A stretch of DNA of 64,000 nucleotides from Alopecurus myosuroides (Eukaryota > Streptophyta > Magnoliopsida > Poales > Poaceae), in the NCBI GenBank assembly GCA_028641055.1, contig CM054062.1, positions 270,523,765 to 270,587,764 on the forward strand. The letters are read 5' to 3'. Below are positions 35,508 through 47,690 of this stretch, one piece after another. Below the pieces are notes generated by a model that did no database searches, was not told the origin of the DNA, and was given only the letters and a program-made list of their open reading frames with translations. Within the stretch, counting starts at the first letter, position 1, and each line of letters starts with the position of its first letter. Position numbers and translations under genes: made by a program.

Positions 35508-38500
35508 TTAAGGCATGGTCGATGGAGTGGAGTTAGCCTCTACACTGGATAGATCTAAAGACGCAACACTAAGCGTGGAGACGGGCTCGGGAGCAGCAGT
35601 GGAGGTTGGAGCCGCGGACCCGGAGGCGACGTTCTCGGCAGCGTCCTCCGTGGCGCCCAACTCGGGAGCCGGGGTGTCGATCACCATCTCGGTGGTGACT
35701 GTTCCGATCGGGGCATTGGGCAGCGACTCGGGCTGGGCTTCCTGGGAACCAGCTCCCTGCTCGGTGGCCTCCTGGTCAACGTTCGTCGCGGCCTCCTTCT
35801 CAGCGTTGTTCTGCTCAGCTTCCTCCTGGGTGTCGCCCTGCTCGGCTCCCTCATCGCCAAGTTCCTCCTGCTCCTCCTCCCCATCGCCATGAGCACCTTC
35901 CTGGCCGGCATCGTCATCGTGGCCTTCCTTGCCAGCGTCGGCTTCATCGCCTTCAGCATCGTCATCTTCTTCCTCAACATCAGTATCCGGCTCCGCGGTG
36001 CCGTCGATGTATTGCTGAGTGTCTGCGTATGATGCGAGCTCGTAGGAGGCTTCCTTGCGGCGCAAGATGTACTCATCACGGTTGGTCCACTTAGAGTTGT
36101 TCCGGAGGTCCTTGAGCTTCTCCAGATCCATATTCTCATACCAAGAGAGCACGGTGTGGAGGGCTTCATCTACACCCGCGCGGGTTGCAGAGGCGCACCA
36201 TTTCTTCAACTCCTCCTTGACGTGATCCAAGTCGGAGGCAATCTGGTGGATGGTGTCGGGGATCTCCATCTCCGGCCAGAAGAGCTTATGCAGGCGCATA
36301 GCAGTTGATACTATCGAAGCACCCATGCCCTTGAGGGAGAGCATCCGAGCCTTGATATTCTCGATTTGATCATCTATGGTGGCCGGGTCACCAACACTGA
36401 GGCCTGCAGCTGCCCTCAGCTTCCTGGCCTTCTCCACAGCGGTCTCAGCGGCAAGGTTGAAATCTGGGAAGGTGCCTAGGGTGGGGCACGCTGGGTTGAG
36501 TCAGAAAAGGAAACCAAGAAGAAGAAAAACCAAATAGAAGAAACTGAAGGGAAGAAACCGAATAGAACAAGGGTTTGCGGCAACTCACATCGTAACTCCA
36601 AGACGAGGGCTCCTAGCCGGCGGGTCCAGTCTTCAACTTGCCGGAAGTGTTTGTCCTGAAGGCGGCGCGAGTCGACCACCATGTTGTCGAGGTCTTGATT
36701 TTTATTCTTCATACTTTCGATCTCCTTCTCGAGCTCCAGCTTCTCACCGGCAGCCCGGTTCAGCGCCTCGGTCTTATCGTTGCCGGCCCGCAGTGCAGCC
36801 GCCTTTAGGGCCTCGGCAAGCTCAAGCTTGAGCTTGCGGACTTCAGCTTTGTCGGCATCCAACCTCTTCTCTAGATGGGCCTCTCTGGCCTGCACCTGCT
36901 GCTGCACCTCGGCGGGGGTGACACACCCTTAGTGCTGCTCGAGGAAGGTTATGCGCTCCTCTGCGAAGAAGTGAACTCGGTTAACTAGGGAAAAGAGGGT
37001 AGAAGCCGGAAAAGAAAAGATGCAAAGTAACTTACCCTCCAGAGAAGAAATTTTACTCTGCGCAATGTCGCCATGACTTGTGCTTCTCGGCGAGAGCCTT
37101 AAGCTCACATGCAGAAAAGCGAAATGTGAGCAAAGATGAAAAAATGGGCGTAGATACAAAACACGTAAACCAAAAGTGTGGGTACTTACTCTCTACAGAG
37201 GACAGCTTGGTGATGGTGTCGGTGACGCTTTGCTCCATGATCTCCCTTTCGCCCTTCTCGGACTCCAGCTGCATGTTCTTGTTCCTAATATCCCGGTGTG
37301 ACCATAGAAGCTGGCAGAAGAGTGTGGTCCGGACCTCAGTGCACTCCTGCAGAGAGGAAGAGGGCAGTGTGAGTTGTAAGATTCGACCCGAGTAGATTGC
37401 AACTCGGTCGAGTTTTATCTACTTGACCCAAATCTCGGGGGCTGGATGGTGGATAAAGCAAAGACTAAATAAAATAAAGATAGCAACTCAGAAATCCAAA
37501 TAGAATGCACTTACCCGGTTGGTGTTCTCAGCGTCTTCTGCAGCTTTGCGCAGGCAGAACATTTTATGCGCCAGAGTGCTGCTGGGGGAGGACATCGCCA
37601 TCGTGACGGGACCGACATCGGATTTGTTCCATGATTGCTGGTAATTGTTAATATTGTTAAGCCGCACGCTTTCCCATTCGGGGCGACCATACTTCTTGCT
37701 GTCCCAGTCCTTCTCGATGTAGCCTATCTGGTCGAGGATAGTCTCCGTGTCTTCTCGGAGCTCTTACTCAGCCTCCGCGAGGGGGGCATCACCCTGGATA
37801 GTCAAGGAGGTGTCTTTACCCTTGGATCCGGAGCGGGCCAAGGCTTTCGGCTGCTTAAGCTCCTCCAGCCGCTTGGCCTCTGGCGCCATCTTGATCTGGT
37901 GCATCTCCTGCAATTCGCGCCAGTGCTCCGGGATGTTCAGAGGCTTGGCGGTGCCGCTGACGCCTGCTCCGGGAGCCTGCTCCTCCATAGGGGCGAATTT
38001 GATACTGGTCTGGACCAGTTTGGAGTTCCGAGTAACGGGGCCGCTACCCGAGGTTTTAGCCTGCTTGGGCTTGTTGAGTGGCCAGTTGTTTTTCTTGGGT
38101 GGTGGTTGCTGCTACGTTGGTTGCCCGGCTTGCTTCGCACCTGGCAGCGGGTACTCAGAGACTGCGGGGTCCGCTGCTGAGATGGTGGCTGTCGCGGATT
38201 CTCGGGCTGCTGCTGCCCAGCTTGCTGCTTCTCGGGTGGCTGCTGCCCAGATTGCCCTGCAGCTCGTTTGGATTGCACCTTGGGCGGCTGCTGCTGCGAA
38301 GCCGGCGTTGCTACTGGCGGTGCTGGCTGTTTCTTGGAGGCTGGCTCGGGAGGCTGCTACTACGGCGTTGGTGTTGCTGTGGGCTGCTTCTCAACAGAAG
38401 GTTCTTGAGGTGGTTGCTGAGGAGGTGGCTGAGGTGCAGAGGGAGGTGCTTGAATTGGTGGCGGTGTCGGCTGCCGAGCACTCCGCTCCGGTTCTGCCAG

Positions 38501-40693
38501 GGTGGATTGCAGCGGCTCAGAGATGGGCTCTGGTGTGGACTGCCGCGTCTCGATGGGCGGCTCCGTAGCTGGCTGCTCGGTGTTGGGTTCAGGATCCTCC
38601 AGAACCCGGTCAGTCTCCAACTCGGTGCCGGTGTTCTCGGCACCGAGGTCTTGTTCTTCCTTAAGGGGAGAGGGCGCCTTGGCCCTCTCCTCTGGTTGAT
38701 CTTCCACATCATCAGTGGTAAGGTCCACGATGTTCTAGGGTGGATCGTTGGTGGCATCCACATCCAGTGGATCACTGAAGAGGAAAGAAAGAAGGAAAAA
38801 GGAGATGAGAGCAAAGAAAAAGAACAAAGAAGAGGCAGAGAAGACAGTAAGAGGCAAGTGCAAAGAGCAGCTCGGAAGGACTTACATGTCCACGACAGTC
38901 CACTTCTTGCGCGCGGTGGTCTTCTTCTTGGCAGCGGTTTTCTTGAGTTTCTTGGCAGGGGGCTCCAGTGCTCCACTGCCCGGTCTTCTCTTTGTTCCGG
39001 TGGGGGCGGCCATTGAGACGTGTTGCACATCTATGGTCTCATCCTCCTCCACATCATCTGCAACCGGAAAGAACAAGTACGCGAGTGAGAAAGAAAAAAG
39101 ATCAAGGCGTGATGCGGTACATACACGAGTGAACTCGGTCACCTTCATCGTCCTCAGACTAGTCCCGAATAGAGGTGGAAACTCGGGACTTACCATCCTG
39201 GCCAGCTAGTGGGATACAGAGCGTATCCTGGACGTCAAACGCCTTTGCATCGTCCTCAGTTCGATCTGCCTCCCAATTCTACTCCCGAATGGGCTTGTCT
39301 TCTTTCTTCTGGCGGGGGATGACCTAGGGATACAGGCAAAGGCATAAGGAACAATTTATACTCAAGGGTACCGAGTGGAAGTCCTACTCGGTTTAGCATA
39401 CAAACACAAAGCATATACAGCTAAGTCCTAGAAAGGGAAACGAGTAGAGGTTCTACTCGGAGAAGTATGCAAGCACAAAGCATAGCAGGCTGAGTCCTAG
39501 CAGAGAAATTCTACCCGGCCTAACATGCGAACAGAAAGCATATACAGCTAAGTCCTAAATAGGAAAACAAATGGAGGCTTTACTCTACATAGCATGCAAA
39601 CATAAAGCATAGTAAGCTAAGTTCTAACAGAGGAGCCCTATTCGGTATTGAAGGCAAACATAAAGCATATTGGACTAAGTCAAAAGAAAAGAGCACAAGA
39701 TACCTCCTACTCGGGCATAAAGAGGAGTACTCGCTTGAGGAATTGGCTTGCTGCGGCTATACGACACGAAGCAGTAGAACCAAGTTTCTGAGAGCGTAGC
39801 CCCGAGGATGGACTTGGCCCAGATTGCCACCTCCGCCTTGGTGAGCTCGAAGGTGGTCGCACGGGTGCAATCGCGGGCTCCACCCATGTAGCGCATCTTG
39901 TGCGCTCGCTCCTGAAGCGGGAGAACTCGGCGCTCCACCCAGCAGGCGATCAGATCGTCCTTCCGGAGTCCTTGCTCCACCAACTCCCGCAGGCGGTCGT
40001 CTATCCAGTTGACGTCGTTTATCGTCTTCTTGGGATGGTAGCCCCTATTCCTCATCTCGGTGGGGGGCATGTTCTAGAACTCGGGCAGCTAGATAAGGTC
40101 GACTGGCTTCTCGCCTGGCGCTGGAGTAGAGTTCTTGACGTACAAGAACCCCCTCTGCCACTTCCGGCAGGTATCCAGTCCAAGTACCCGCGGGTGGCTA
40201 CCTGTGGACCGCTGGAGGATCATAGCTGCCCCAGTTTGAGTCATCTCTTTTGGGGCGATTGGATTGGAAGGATTGGGGACCACTTGCTGGCAGAAGAAAA
40301 AGTATTTCGCCCAGGTGTCTACCGTGGGGTAGACGCCGAGAAAAGCTTCGCAACACCTGACGAAGGTGGAAAGCACGGCGATTGCGTTGGCGGGGAGGTG
40401 ATGTGGTTGGAGGCCGAAATGGCGGAGGAACTCTTGCATAAACTTGGAAATCGGGAGGCCGAATCCGCGTTTGAAGTGACTCAGAAACACTAGTACTCAC
40501 CTGGGCCGGGAGTAGACACGAGCTCCTTGCCGGGTGGACGGCAAATGACGCCGGGAGGGACCCGGCGGGTGTTGACTAGCCATTGGCAGTCCGACGCCTT
40601 GACATCGGAGCCCTCCCAGGCGGCGCGCATCGTTGGAGGCTCCTCCTCGTGGAGATCTGCAACGGCGGACTCGAGCTCCTTCGAGTTCTTCAC
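35508..40693 (-). pseudogene. Antisense multi-exon ORF of the Tat-lineage element (gypsy-type transposon domain protein)
   Basis: On the minus strand, exon-like frames run from 40693 to 35508. The N-terminal block (FKRGFGLPISKFMQEFLRHF, FVRCCEAFLGVYPTVDTWAK) resembles the 'putative gypsy type transposon' domain (PF04195). Next come a helical block at 39675-40070 (LRKDDLIACWVERRVLPLQE), a basic nuclear-signal-like stretch KKLKKTAAKKKTTARKKW (38882-39196), a Pro/Gln/Glu-rich linker (38360-38728), coiled coils (36476-36907) and an acidic C-terminal part (35508-36437). Introns with GT-AG-like limits separate them. TAGs at about 40089 and 40074 and a frameshift near 40490 break it. Function unknown; such antisense ORFs recur in Tat elements. 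Confidence 0.7.
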
Positions 40694-40964
40694 CGACGAG
40701 GAAGACGAAGGCGGAGGAGACGAGGATCAGCGGAGTGGTGACGGCGGCGCGAGATCGAGAAGGACGGCACCGCGCGGTGAAGAACTCGTTGCGGTCGAAG
40801 CGCACTCCAGTGAGCGGCGGCGCGCGGGAACGGAGCTTTCTCTCTATCTCTGCGCGCGAAACGACGGTGTGCAGTGGTCTCGCGGGGGCGCTGGTTTTCG
40901 CTGCGGGTGTGGAGGTGAAGAGAGAGAGGAGATGGGGGAAGTGGCAAGGAAGGAGATGCAAAGG

Positions 40965-41000
40965 GCGGCGCGGAGGTATTTAAACCTCCTCGAGCGCAGT
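40965..41000 (-). promoter_or_regulatory. Possible TATA element for the antisense ORF
   Basis: The minus strand reads TTTAAATA at about 40976-40983 in a GC-rich setting, about 280 bp before the first antisense ATG candidate (40693). This would give the antisense ORF its own promoter independent of the LTR. Positional inference only. Confidence 0.35.
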
Positions 41001-41522
41001 TACGACGCGAGATCGATCGTGGGGAAGATCGTGCGGCGTGGGTAGTAACCGTGCCCGTTAGAAACGCATAAAGCGAATTACTCGCGCGTAACGGGCGCAG
41101 TTAATCCCACGCCTCACGCCGTGGGCTCTTGAGTGCCTGTGTGAAGCGACACGACGGCCTGTGGGCCCGCCGTGTAGTGACGGGCGTGTGCCCTGCTGCC
41201 GCACCAGAACCGAGGCGTCGTGGGCTGCGGTTGCAGGACACGTGTACTGCCTTGACACGCGAAGATGGAACCGCTCTGTTTCGAGCGGCAAGATTTTTGA
41301 AAATTTGGCTAAGTGTTGGCATCTCGGTTGGATCCAAGTCAGCTTGGTCTACCCGGCACAATGAAGAAGCTCCAAAGATCACAATAGTGAAGGCCGAATT
41401 CAGATTGTTGGCAACCGAGTTGAGTTGCAACTCGGCTGGGATTCATCAAGGAAGGTATCTTGGTTTAAGATGACAGGGCCCAACGCCCAAGTTCGCCGGA
41501 TTCTACCAGCTTCGGGGACTAA

Positions 41523-42444
41523 TGTCGGGGGGCTACCCCCGAGTAGGGGTAAGGCAGGTGAGAAACAAGGTTCAAGTTGATGTTTACCATGTTCAGCTGT
41601 ACCGAGTTGGTACTGGCCGGGTAGGCGACTATCCAGATATTTGGTATCCGGTAGGTGCTACTCGGCAGGAGGAACAAGAGGTAAGGAGGAAGATTCAAGT
41701 GTCGTTCTGGATCAGCCGGGTAGCGCTCGGGTGATCCGGATAGACGTGAAGCCGTTCTACTCGGGCACAAAGTCAATGGAGCCGTTGCAGGAGATCCCGT
41801 GTATCCAGGGGCCGTACAGGCGTGCGGTTCAACTTACTAGGTACGTGGTTATCTGCATTGAGACGTGATAACAGTACGGGTTGGTAGCTGTCAAGTCCTG
41901 TCACTGACAAGGGGGACAAGACATGTCAGCGGCCTACCCTAAGAGACTGACAAGGTGGACAAGACCTGTCAGCCGCCTACCGCGGCGACTTTCGGCGACG
42001 GTGTCAGCGGGAACACGGAGGTATGCGCCGTTGGCACAGTGGAGTTGTCCACTCTGTACCTTTTATTAGTATAATAGTGGTTGGCCACCAGTATATAAGG
42101 TGGCTCACCCCCTCCTGCACGAGGGACGTTGGACCTGAGCTCATTTATTGCGAGGCTGAGCCATTTAGAGAGAGAACAGTAGAGAGAGCTGAGCGATGGC
42201 TACTCGGTAGAGAGTGAGATACCGAGAGATTGTAACTTCTTTACTCGGTACGACATAATACAGAGAGATAGGCAGGAGTAGGGGTGTTACCTCCACACGA
42301 GGGCCCCGAACCTGGGTAGATTGTGGTGTTTGCAGTGCTCTGTGCGTGCCTATTCGGCGTGCAATCCCTCCCCGAATACCTACAGCGTTCATCGGCCCCA
42401 AACTTAAGCCATGCTATGGCATCTGTCTTCTCCACACCACGACA
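41523..42444 (+). repeat. 3' LTR of the Tat-lineage element
   Basis: 922 bp, colinear with 26565-27486. A purine-rich TTCGGGGACTAA precedes it as the likely polypurine tract. The duplication CTGGT follows at 42445. Differences from the 5' LTR are mainly C/T and G/A. Confidence 0.93.
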
Positions 42445-42800
42445 CTGGTCTTTTAGGTTTTCTTTAGGGTTTTTAGATGTTTACTCATCTATTTAGGTTA
42501 GGTTTGTGCGCTTCTTTGTGTACTGGTTTGGGTAGGGGTTTGGGTAGGGGTTTCGGTAGGATTTTGCGCGGTATAACTGATGATTGGGGGAGTGTGTATG
42601 GCCACTGAATTGGGTAGTGCTGTAGTACTAGATTGGTGACTCGTTGGTGGGGGTTTGGGTATTTTTCGGTCAAAGTCTTAAAATCCGAATTTTACTATGC
42701 TTGGACAGGGTTTTAAGCATGATATTTCAGTTAAAATTTGCATTGCAAGTTGTAAATTGAGTAGGTTCTGAATATGTTTAATGTGTTGTGTGTCTTACAG

Positions 42801-45636
42801 GGTCAGATAGTGGCCAATTCTCAGTGGAATTTCACCATGGTGGGTACTTCCTTGGAAGTGGACGCAACATGTCATATGTAAATGGATCATAAATTATCTA
42901 TGATCATATCGACATTGGCAATTGGTCACCTACAGAATCTGAGAACCTTGTAGAGGAAATTGGATATGAGATGGGAGGCAGAATAAAGTTGTATTACTGC
43001 ATTCCTATTCTTACACTTGCCAACAATGGATTGAGGAACTTAAGTACTTCTGAGGACACTAACAAAATGCTTGAGTTTGTGTCCATTGGCTATTATCTGG
43101 TGCATGTATATTTATATCATAATGAAAGCTTATGAAAGGAGGACTTGGATGATGTTGTTGATCACACTGTAGCTCATCTTCCTAGAGTGATCAGTCCTGT
43201 GAAGGCTAGAGGGAGTGTTCAAGTGCAAGTTGAAGAAGCAGAACCTGTACCTATTCATGTTATTGCAGCTGATCCCATTGGTGTTAACATGGCAAATGCA
43301 AGCAGGTTAAGGATAAATCCAAATAGAGCTCAGGTGATTTGTGAAGATTCTTCAGAGAATGATTCTGAAAATGATTCAGAGGATGATTCAGAATATAATG
43401 GAGGAGAGATAGAAGACAATGAGAATGAAATATTTGATGGTGATGCTGATCTTGTTGAAGAAGAGGTGGTACATGGTAAGGGCAAAGGAAACAAACCAGT
43501 AGCTGATGATATATCAGAAGATGAAGATCTATGGGCTGCTGACTCAGATGAAGATAACGTACAGTTGAGGTTTAAATCTTTCAAAAAAGAAGATTTGCAT
43601 GATCCAGCCTTCCATGTAGGGCAGATATTTGAGTATGTGGAGTTGTTGAGGAAGGCTCTAAGTGAGTACATTTGCAAACACAAGAATGACATCAGATATG
43701 GGGTCAATGATCAAGCCAGGCTATCAGCCAAGTGCGTTGATGGATGCCCTTGGTACTTATGGGCATCCAAAGATAGCAGAACCAAGTGCTTTATGATCAA
43801 GAGATTTACAGGAGAGCACAAGTGCACCAAGACATGGAAACCAAAGGCGTTTAGTGCTAAATTTGTAGCTGAGAAGTATGTTGAGAATTTTAGGGCAGAT
43901 GAGAACATGAGCATCAGGAACTTCAAATGGGTAGTTGTGAAGGACTGGAATATGGAACCTGGCACAAGTAAACTGCAGAGGGCAAAAAGAACAGCAATGA
44001 AAGTGATATATGGTGATGAAGTAGGCCAGTACAAGCTCCTCTGGGACTATGCTGCTGAGATTAGGAGGAGTAACCCTGGAAGCACATTCTATCTAGCATT
44101 AGATGAGATGTCAAGGTTTAAGCAGTGCTATGTTAGTTTGGATGCTTGCAAGAGGGGATTTTTTTAGGGTTGCAGGCCCGTGTTGTTCCTTGATGGCTGT
44201 CACATTAAAACTAGGTACAGAGGATAGCTCCCGACTGCAGTTGGAATGGACCCAAATGACTGCATATTTCCCATTGCATTTGCAGTGGTTGAGGTTGAAG
44301 ACACCAAAAACTAGAAATGGTTTCTGGAGACAATGAAATAGGACCTACATATTGAAAACACTTGTCATTGGACAATCATGTCAGCAACGCAAAAGGTTAG
44401 TTATTTAACTGTTTGACCTCACATTTATTTAACTGCACATGTTTTTTAACTTGTCATTGATGTGTTGCACATGTATTTAACTGTTTCACCTCACATTTAT
44501 TTGAATGCATAGACTGATCAATGTTGTACAAGAACACTTTGGAGATTTTGAGCACAGATTCTGTGTGAGACACCTTTGGCAAAATTTTCAGCAGACATTC
44601 ATAGGTGATGTTTGAAAATTCAGCTTTGGAAGATTGCTAGGAGCAGCACTGTGGCCAAGTATGAAGCCAACATGGAGGCTATGAAAGCTATCAGTCTAGA
44701 GGCTCATGCATGGCTATTTGAACTGCCACCTAACACCTGGATCAGGGCTTTCCAAAGTGTGATGTCCTTCTAAATAACAACTCAGAGGTGTTTGACAAGT
44801 AAGCTACTAAACAAAGTGAACTACCACTGTGGTTTCTGTTTCAATTGGCTAATGATTTCTGTTTGTCTACTTGCAGATATGTGTTGGATGCTAGAGAGTT
44901 ACCAGTGCTAGCAATGATAGATAGAGTGAAGGGCCAGCTTATGACCAGACACTACACCAAGCAGAAGGAGTCCAACAGTTGGCAAGGTCCTATATGCCCC
45001 AAAATCAAGAAGAAGGTTGACAAGAATATAGAATGGGCAGCCAACATATTTGTAAATGTAGATGGTGAAGGGATCTTTGAAGTAGATGACAATGGCATTG
45101 ATGCCATAATAGACATTGGTAAGAAGTCTTGTTCATGCAGAATATGGGATATCAGTGGCATTCCTTGCCCTCATGCTTGTGTTGTAGCTAGGGCTGAAAG
45201 AATTGATGCATACTCCATGGTGAATAACTGCTATAGTGTGGAAATGTTCAAGATAGCCTATGGAAATATAATATATCCCTGCAAGGATAAAACAGAGTGG
45301 GAGAAGGTCCATGGCCCTGATGTTAAGCCACCTTTCTATGTGAAGAATGTAGGACCAACTAAGAACAGAAGGAAAGCTCCACATGAAATGGAACATAGAG
45401 GTGGAGGCAAAACTATGTCTAGATATGGAGTTATCATGCATTGTGGCTACTGTGGTGAGCCAGATCACAACAAAAAAGGGTGCAAGTGTCTCAAGGCTGG
45501 CTTGCCACCACCAAATTCAGCTCAACCAAGTGAGGCACCAGTTCAAGCTGAAGGAACTGAAGCACCAGTTCAAACTCGGGTACTTGCAATGATCATGTTC
45601 AGTACTGCCATCTGTGACATATCATGCTCAATGTAG
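42801..45636 (+). pseudogene. MULE transposase (mudrA type) with PB1-like N-terminus, degraded
   Basis: The transposase cuts and inserts the element at its TIRs. Exon text from 42801 (acceptor TTACAG) encodes a PB1-like N-terminal domain (SVEFHHGGYFLGSGRNMSYV) with stops near 42890 and 43133. An acidic linker, then a MuDR-type DNA-binding region (43145-44167; CVDGCPWYLWASKD, GEHKC), follows. The catalytic domain starts at FLDGCHIKTRY (about 44185) after a shift at the T run 44159-44165; more breaks occur in 44340-44800. The C-terminal frame (44845-45636) has a SWIM zinc finger (CSCRIWDISGIPCPHAC) and a CCHC knuckle (CGYCGEPDHNKKGC). Every expected domain is present but the frame is broken. 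Confidence 0.87.
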
Positions 45637-45663
45637 TCCTAAGTTTGGTATTTTAATTGTAGG

Positions 45664-46468
45664 CCAACACCACTCCAGGACAGGGAGGACAACCAATTGG
45701 TTAGCCTCTTGTGGATACACTAGTTCAACAGGTAAAATTGTCTAATGCTTGCTATATGTGCTTGAATCAATGTTTTTCCTCTTATACTTACTGTATTATA
45801 TGTCACAGATGCCAACTACAAGGGTTAGGAGGCCAATGCCCTTGCCCGAGTCATCTTTCATCACTACAGCACAGAGGCTTGCAGCTGAAGCTGCCCCTAG
45901 CAGTTCCACTATAAGGCAAGGTGAGCTAGCAAGAAAGCTATAGCAGTTGAAGCAAGCAAGATCACTGGAATATGAGGACAGAAAAACTGCAATACTTGAG
46001 GCAAGATATGAAGCAGAGTTGAAGAAAGCAGAGGAAGCTGAAGCAAGAGGGAAAGCGATGGAGGATAGAAAGGCTTTGGAAGCAATAGCAAAAAGAGCAG
46101 AAGCAGCACAAAATAGGGAATTGAAGAGAGCAGAGCAGGAACTAGCCAAGCAAGCAAAAGCGGAAGCTAGGAGGTTCTGTGCTGGGCTAGAGAAGCCTGC
46201 AGCTACCAAGATCAGAGCAGAAGCATCTGCAAAGGAGAAGAAAGAGGCAGACAAGAAGACGAAAGAACTACAAGAGAAGAGAAATGAAGAAAAAGCAAGA
46301 AATCAAGAACTTGAAGAGCAGAAGAAAAAGGAGGCTGCACAGAAGAGAAAGGAGGATGCAGAGAAGAAAAAGGAGCAGAAGAGGAAGTATCCAGTTGATG
46401 TTGAAGCATCAGCAGGTGTGTTGTCCAAGAAGTGCAAAAAAGTAAACATGTTTGATGAATTAAGATAG
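45664..46468 (+). pseudogene. Lys/Glu/Ala-rich coiled-coil reading frame following the MULE transposase
   Basis: A likely exon begins at an acceptor near 45810 (MPTTRVRRPMPLPESSF) and, past a TAG at 45942, continues as 173 open codons (45947-46468) of almost uninterrupted charged helix such as AEEAEARGKAMEDRKALE, ending in a basic tail KYPVDVEASAGVLSKKCKK. It probably represents the 3' exons of the transposase gene (its extended C-terminus), joined by introns at 45731 and 45809. A separate ORF is the alternative. Long charged helices of this kind usually mediate self-association. Confidence 0.55.
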
Positions 46469-47072
46469 GAATTTATTTTGCTTATCATGTTTTGGGCATG
46501 TAATTGACCTGGGAAGTACAATTGTAGGCCTTTATGTTGCTTGCCTCAATTTGGATCTGCTCAATTGACCTGAGAATTTGCCATGTACTTCTTAATACCT
46601 GGGCTATGCCTTTTGAATGCCAACTATGGATGACTGTCACTTTGTTTTGTGTGCCACTGTATTATCTATGCTTCTATGTCACAAGCTATGCTTCTTTGCT
46701 TCACTTAAGCTCTTTTTCTCCTTGCTCAATCATGCAACAAGCCATTTATCTTGCATTAACAGGAGCAAAGTGATAACATACCAAAATGAGAACAGAAATC
46801 ACAGAATTCAACACAGAGATCACAAAATGAAATCAAATCACACCATAGCTAATCAAAACTCACATTGTCACAATAACGGTTCACATAGTAGATCAACACA
46901 TCAGCATTACATAAAAACAGCAGGCAGTTCATACACACACAACTTCTTGCACACACATTCACATAGTAGTTCATACACACCTACACATTCACCTACTAGT
47001 TCATAATACATAGCACTTCTTGCACTACAGTGCTACACACACCAGTTCTTCAGGTGCTCTTCTTCTTCTGCT
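46469..47072. other. MULE intergenic region between convergent genes
   Basis: No gene is supported. It contains an irregular CACACA/TTCACATAGTAG minisatellite at about 46875-47005, between the 3' ends of the transposase gene and the minus-strand GRF gene. Confidence 0.5.
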
Positions 47073-47690
47073 TCATTTCTTGACGATGAACACAACAACC
47101 ATTGCAACACAGCAACACAGGATACCAACAGAAATCTTCACCATCAGCATCAGGTCCCTTCCCATGAGTACCAACTCAGTCAGAGTCCTAAAAACCTGCT
47201 CATCTTTGACATCACCCTGTGGTGTGGCTGGTGGAGCACTGGTGCTGCAGCTGGCACCTCCAAAGCCTCTTCCCCACTCCTCCGCAAACTTCCTCCTGCC
47301 CATCAGAAGCTGTAGGTCTTGCGTACGATCATCTGCCCATCCAATGGCTTCAGCAGCATCATTACCTTGAAGCACATTGGTCTCAACGAGGAAACCAACG
47401 TGCTCACGCTCCCAGTGCCAGAAGTTGCAAGTTATCTGACGAAATGAACAACATGTGATTCAGCAACTGGTGGATTTCGGAGTAAAAACTTGTACTAACC
47501 TAGGTCAAATCAACCAATGCAGAGTAGGGGAAGCACAGATCTAACCCCATGATCGACACATCCGTAGAAGACCCAGCCGGTGTGCTCCACCATGTTCGAA
47601 GTCCAACACTTCACCTTGCGGCCATAGTCAGGGCAACACACCAGCGGAATGACGACATTGGGGGGGGGGGCGACGACGAGAAAACCTGGA
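47073..47690 (-). pseudogene. GRF-type zinc-finger protein with C-terminal membrane segment, carried in the MULE
   Basis: On the minus strand, exon 1 (to 47546) encodes a GRF-like finger: LVCCPDYGRKVKCWTSN, then GWVFYGCVDHG. A donor GTTAGA and an acceptor TCAG at 47436 join it in frame to exon 2 (47073-47435), which starts ITCNFWHWEREHVGFLVETN and ends in a hydrophobic stretch LMVKISVGILCCCVAMVVVF before VKK-stop. GRF fingers bind nucleic acid; the tail predicts a membrane anchor. The second expected Cys (CPDC) is Tyr, and the 11-base C run at 47660-47670 probably shifts the N-terminal frame, so this copy looks damaged. Its role in the MULE is unknown. Confidence 0.6.

Larger units (their letters stand above)
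26565..42444 (+). mobile_element. Tat-lineage Ty3/gypsy LTR retrotransposon (15.9 kb) with antisense ORF
   Basis: The element lies between 5-bp duplications CTGGT (26560-26564 and 42445-42449), with 922-bp LTRs starting TGTCGGGG and ending GACA. The primer site is TGGCGCCCAC at 27489. The order is gag, protease, reverse transcriptase, RNase H, a second (archaeal-type) RNase H, then integrase, followed by a long 3' region with an antisense multi-exon ORF. The dual RNase H and antisense ORF are features of the Tat (Ogre/Retand/Grande-like) lineage. Hand counting gives roughly fifty LTR-LTR differences (about 5%), mostly transitions. Numerous in-frame stops show the copy is dead. Confidence 0.9.

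Noticed and set aside
37635..39016. Large plus-strand Leu/Arg- and Ala-rich frames
   Set aside because: They are shadows of the Pro/Gln/Glu-rich antisense exons of the Tat element on the minus strand.
43145..45636. MULE transposase as a domesticated FAR1/FHY3-like host gene
   Set aside because: It has in-frame stops and frameshifts and lies between matched TIRs with a target duplication, so it is a transposon gene.
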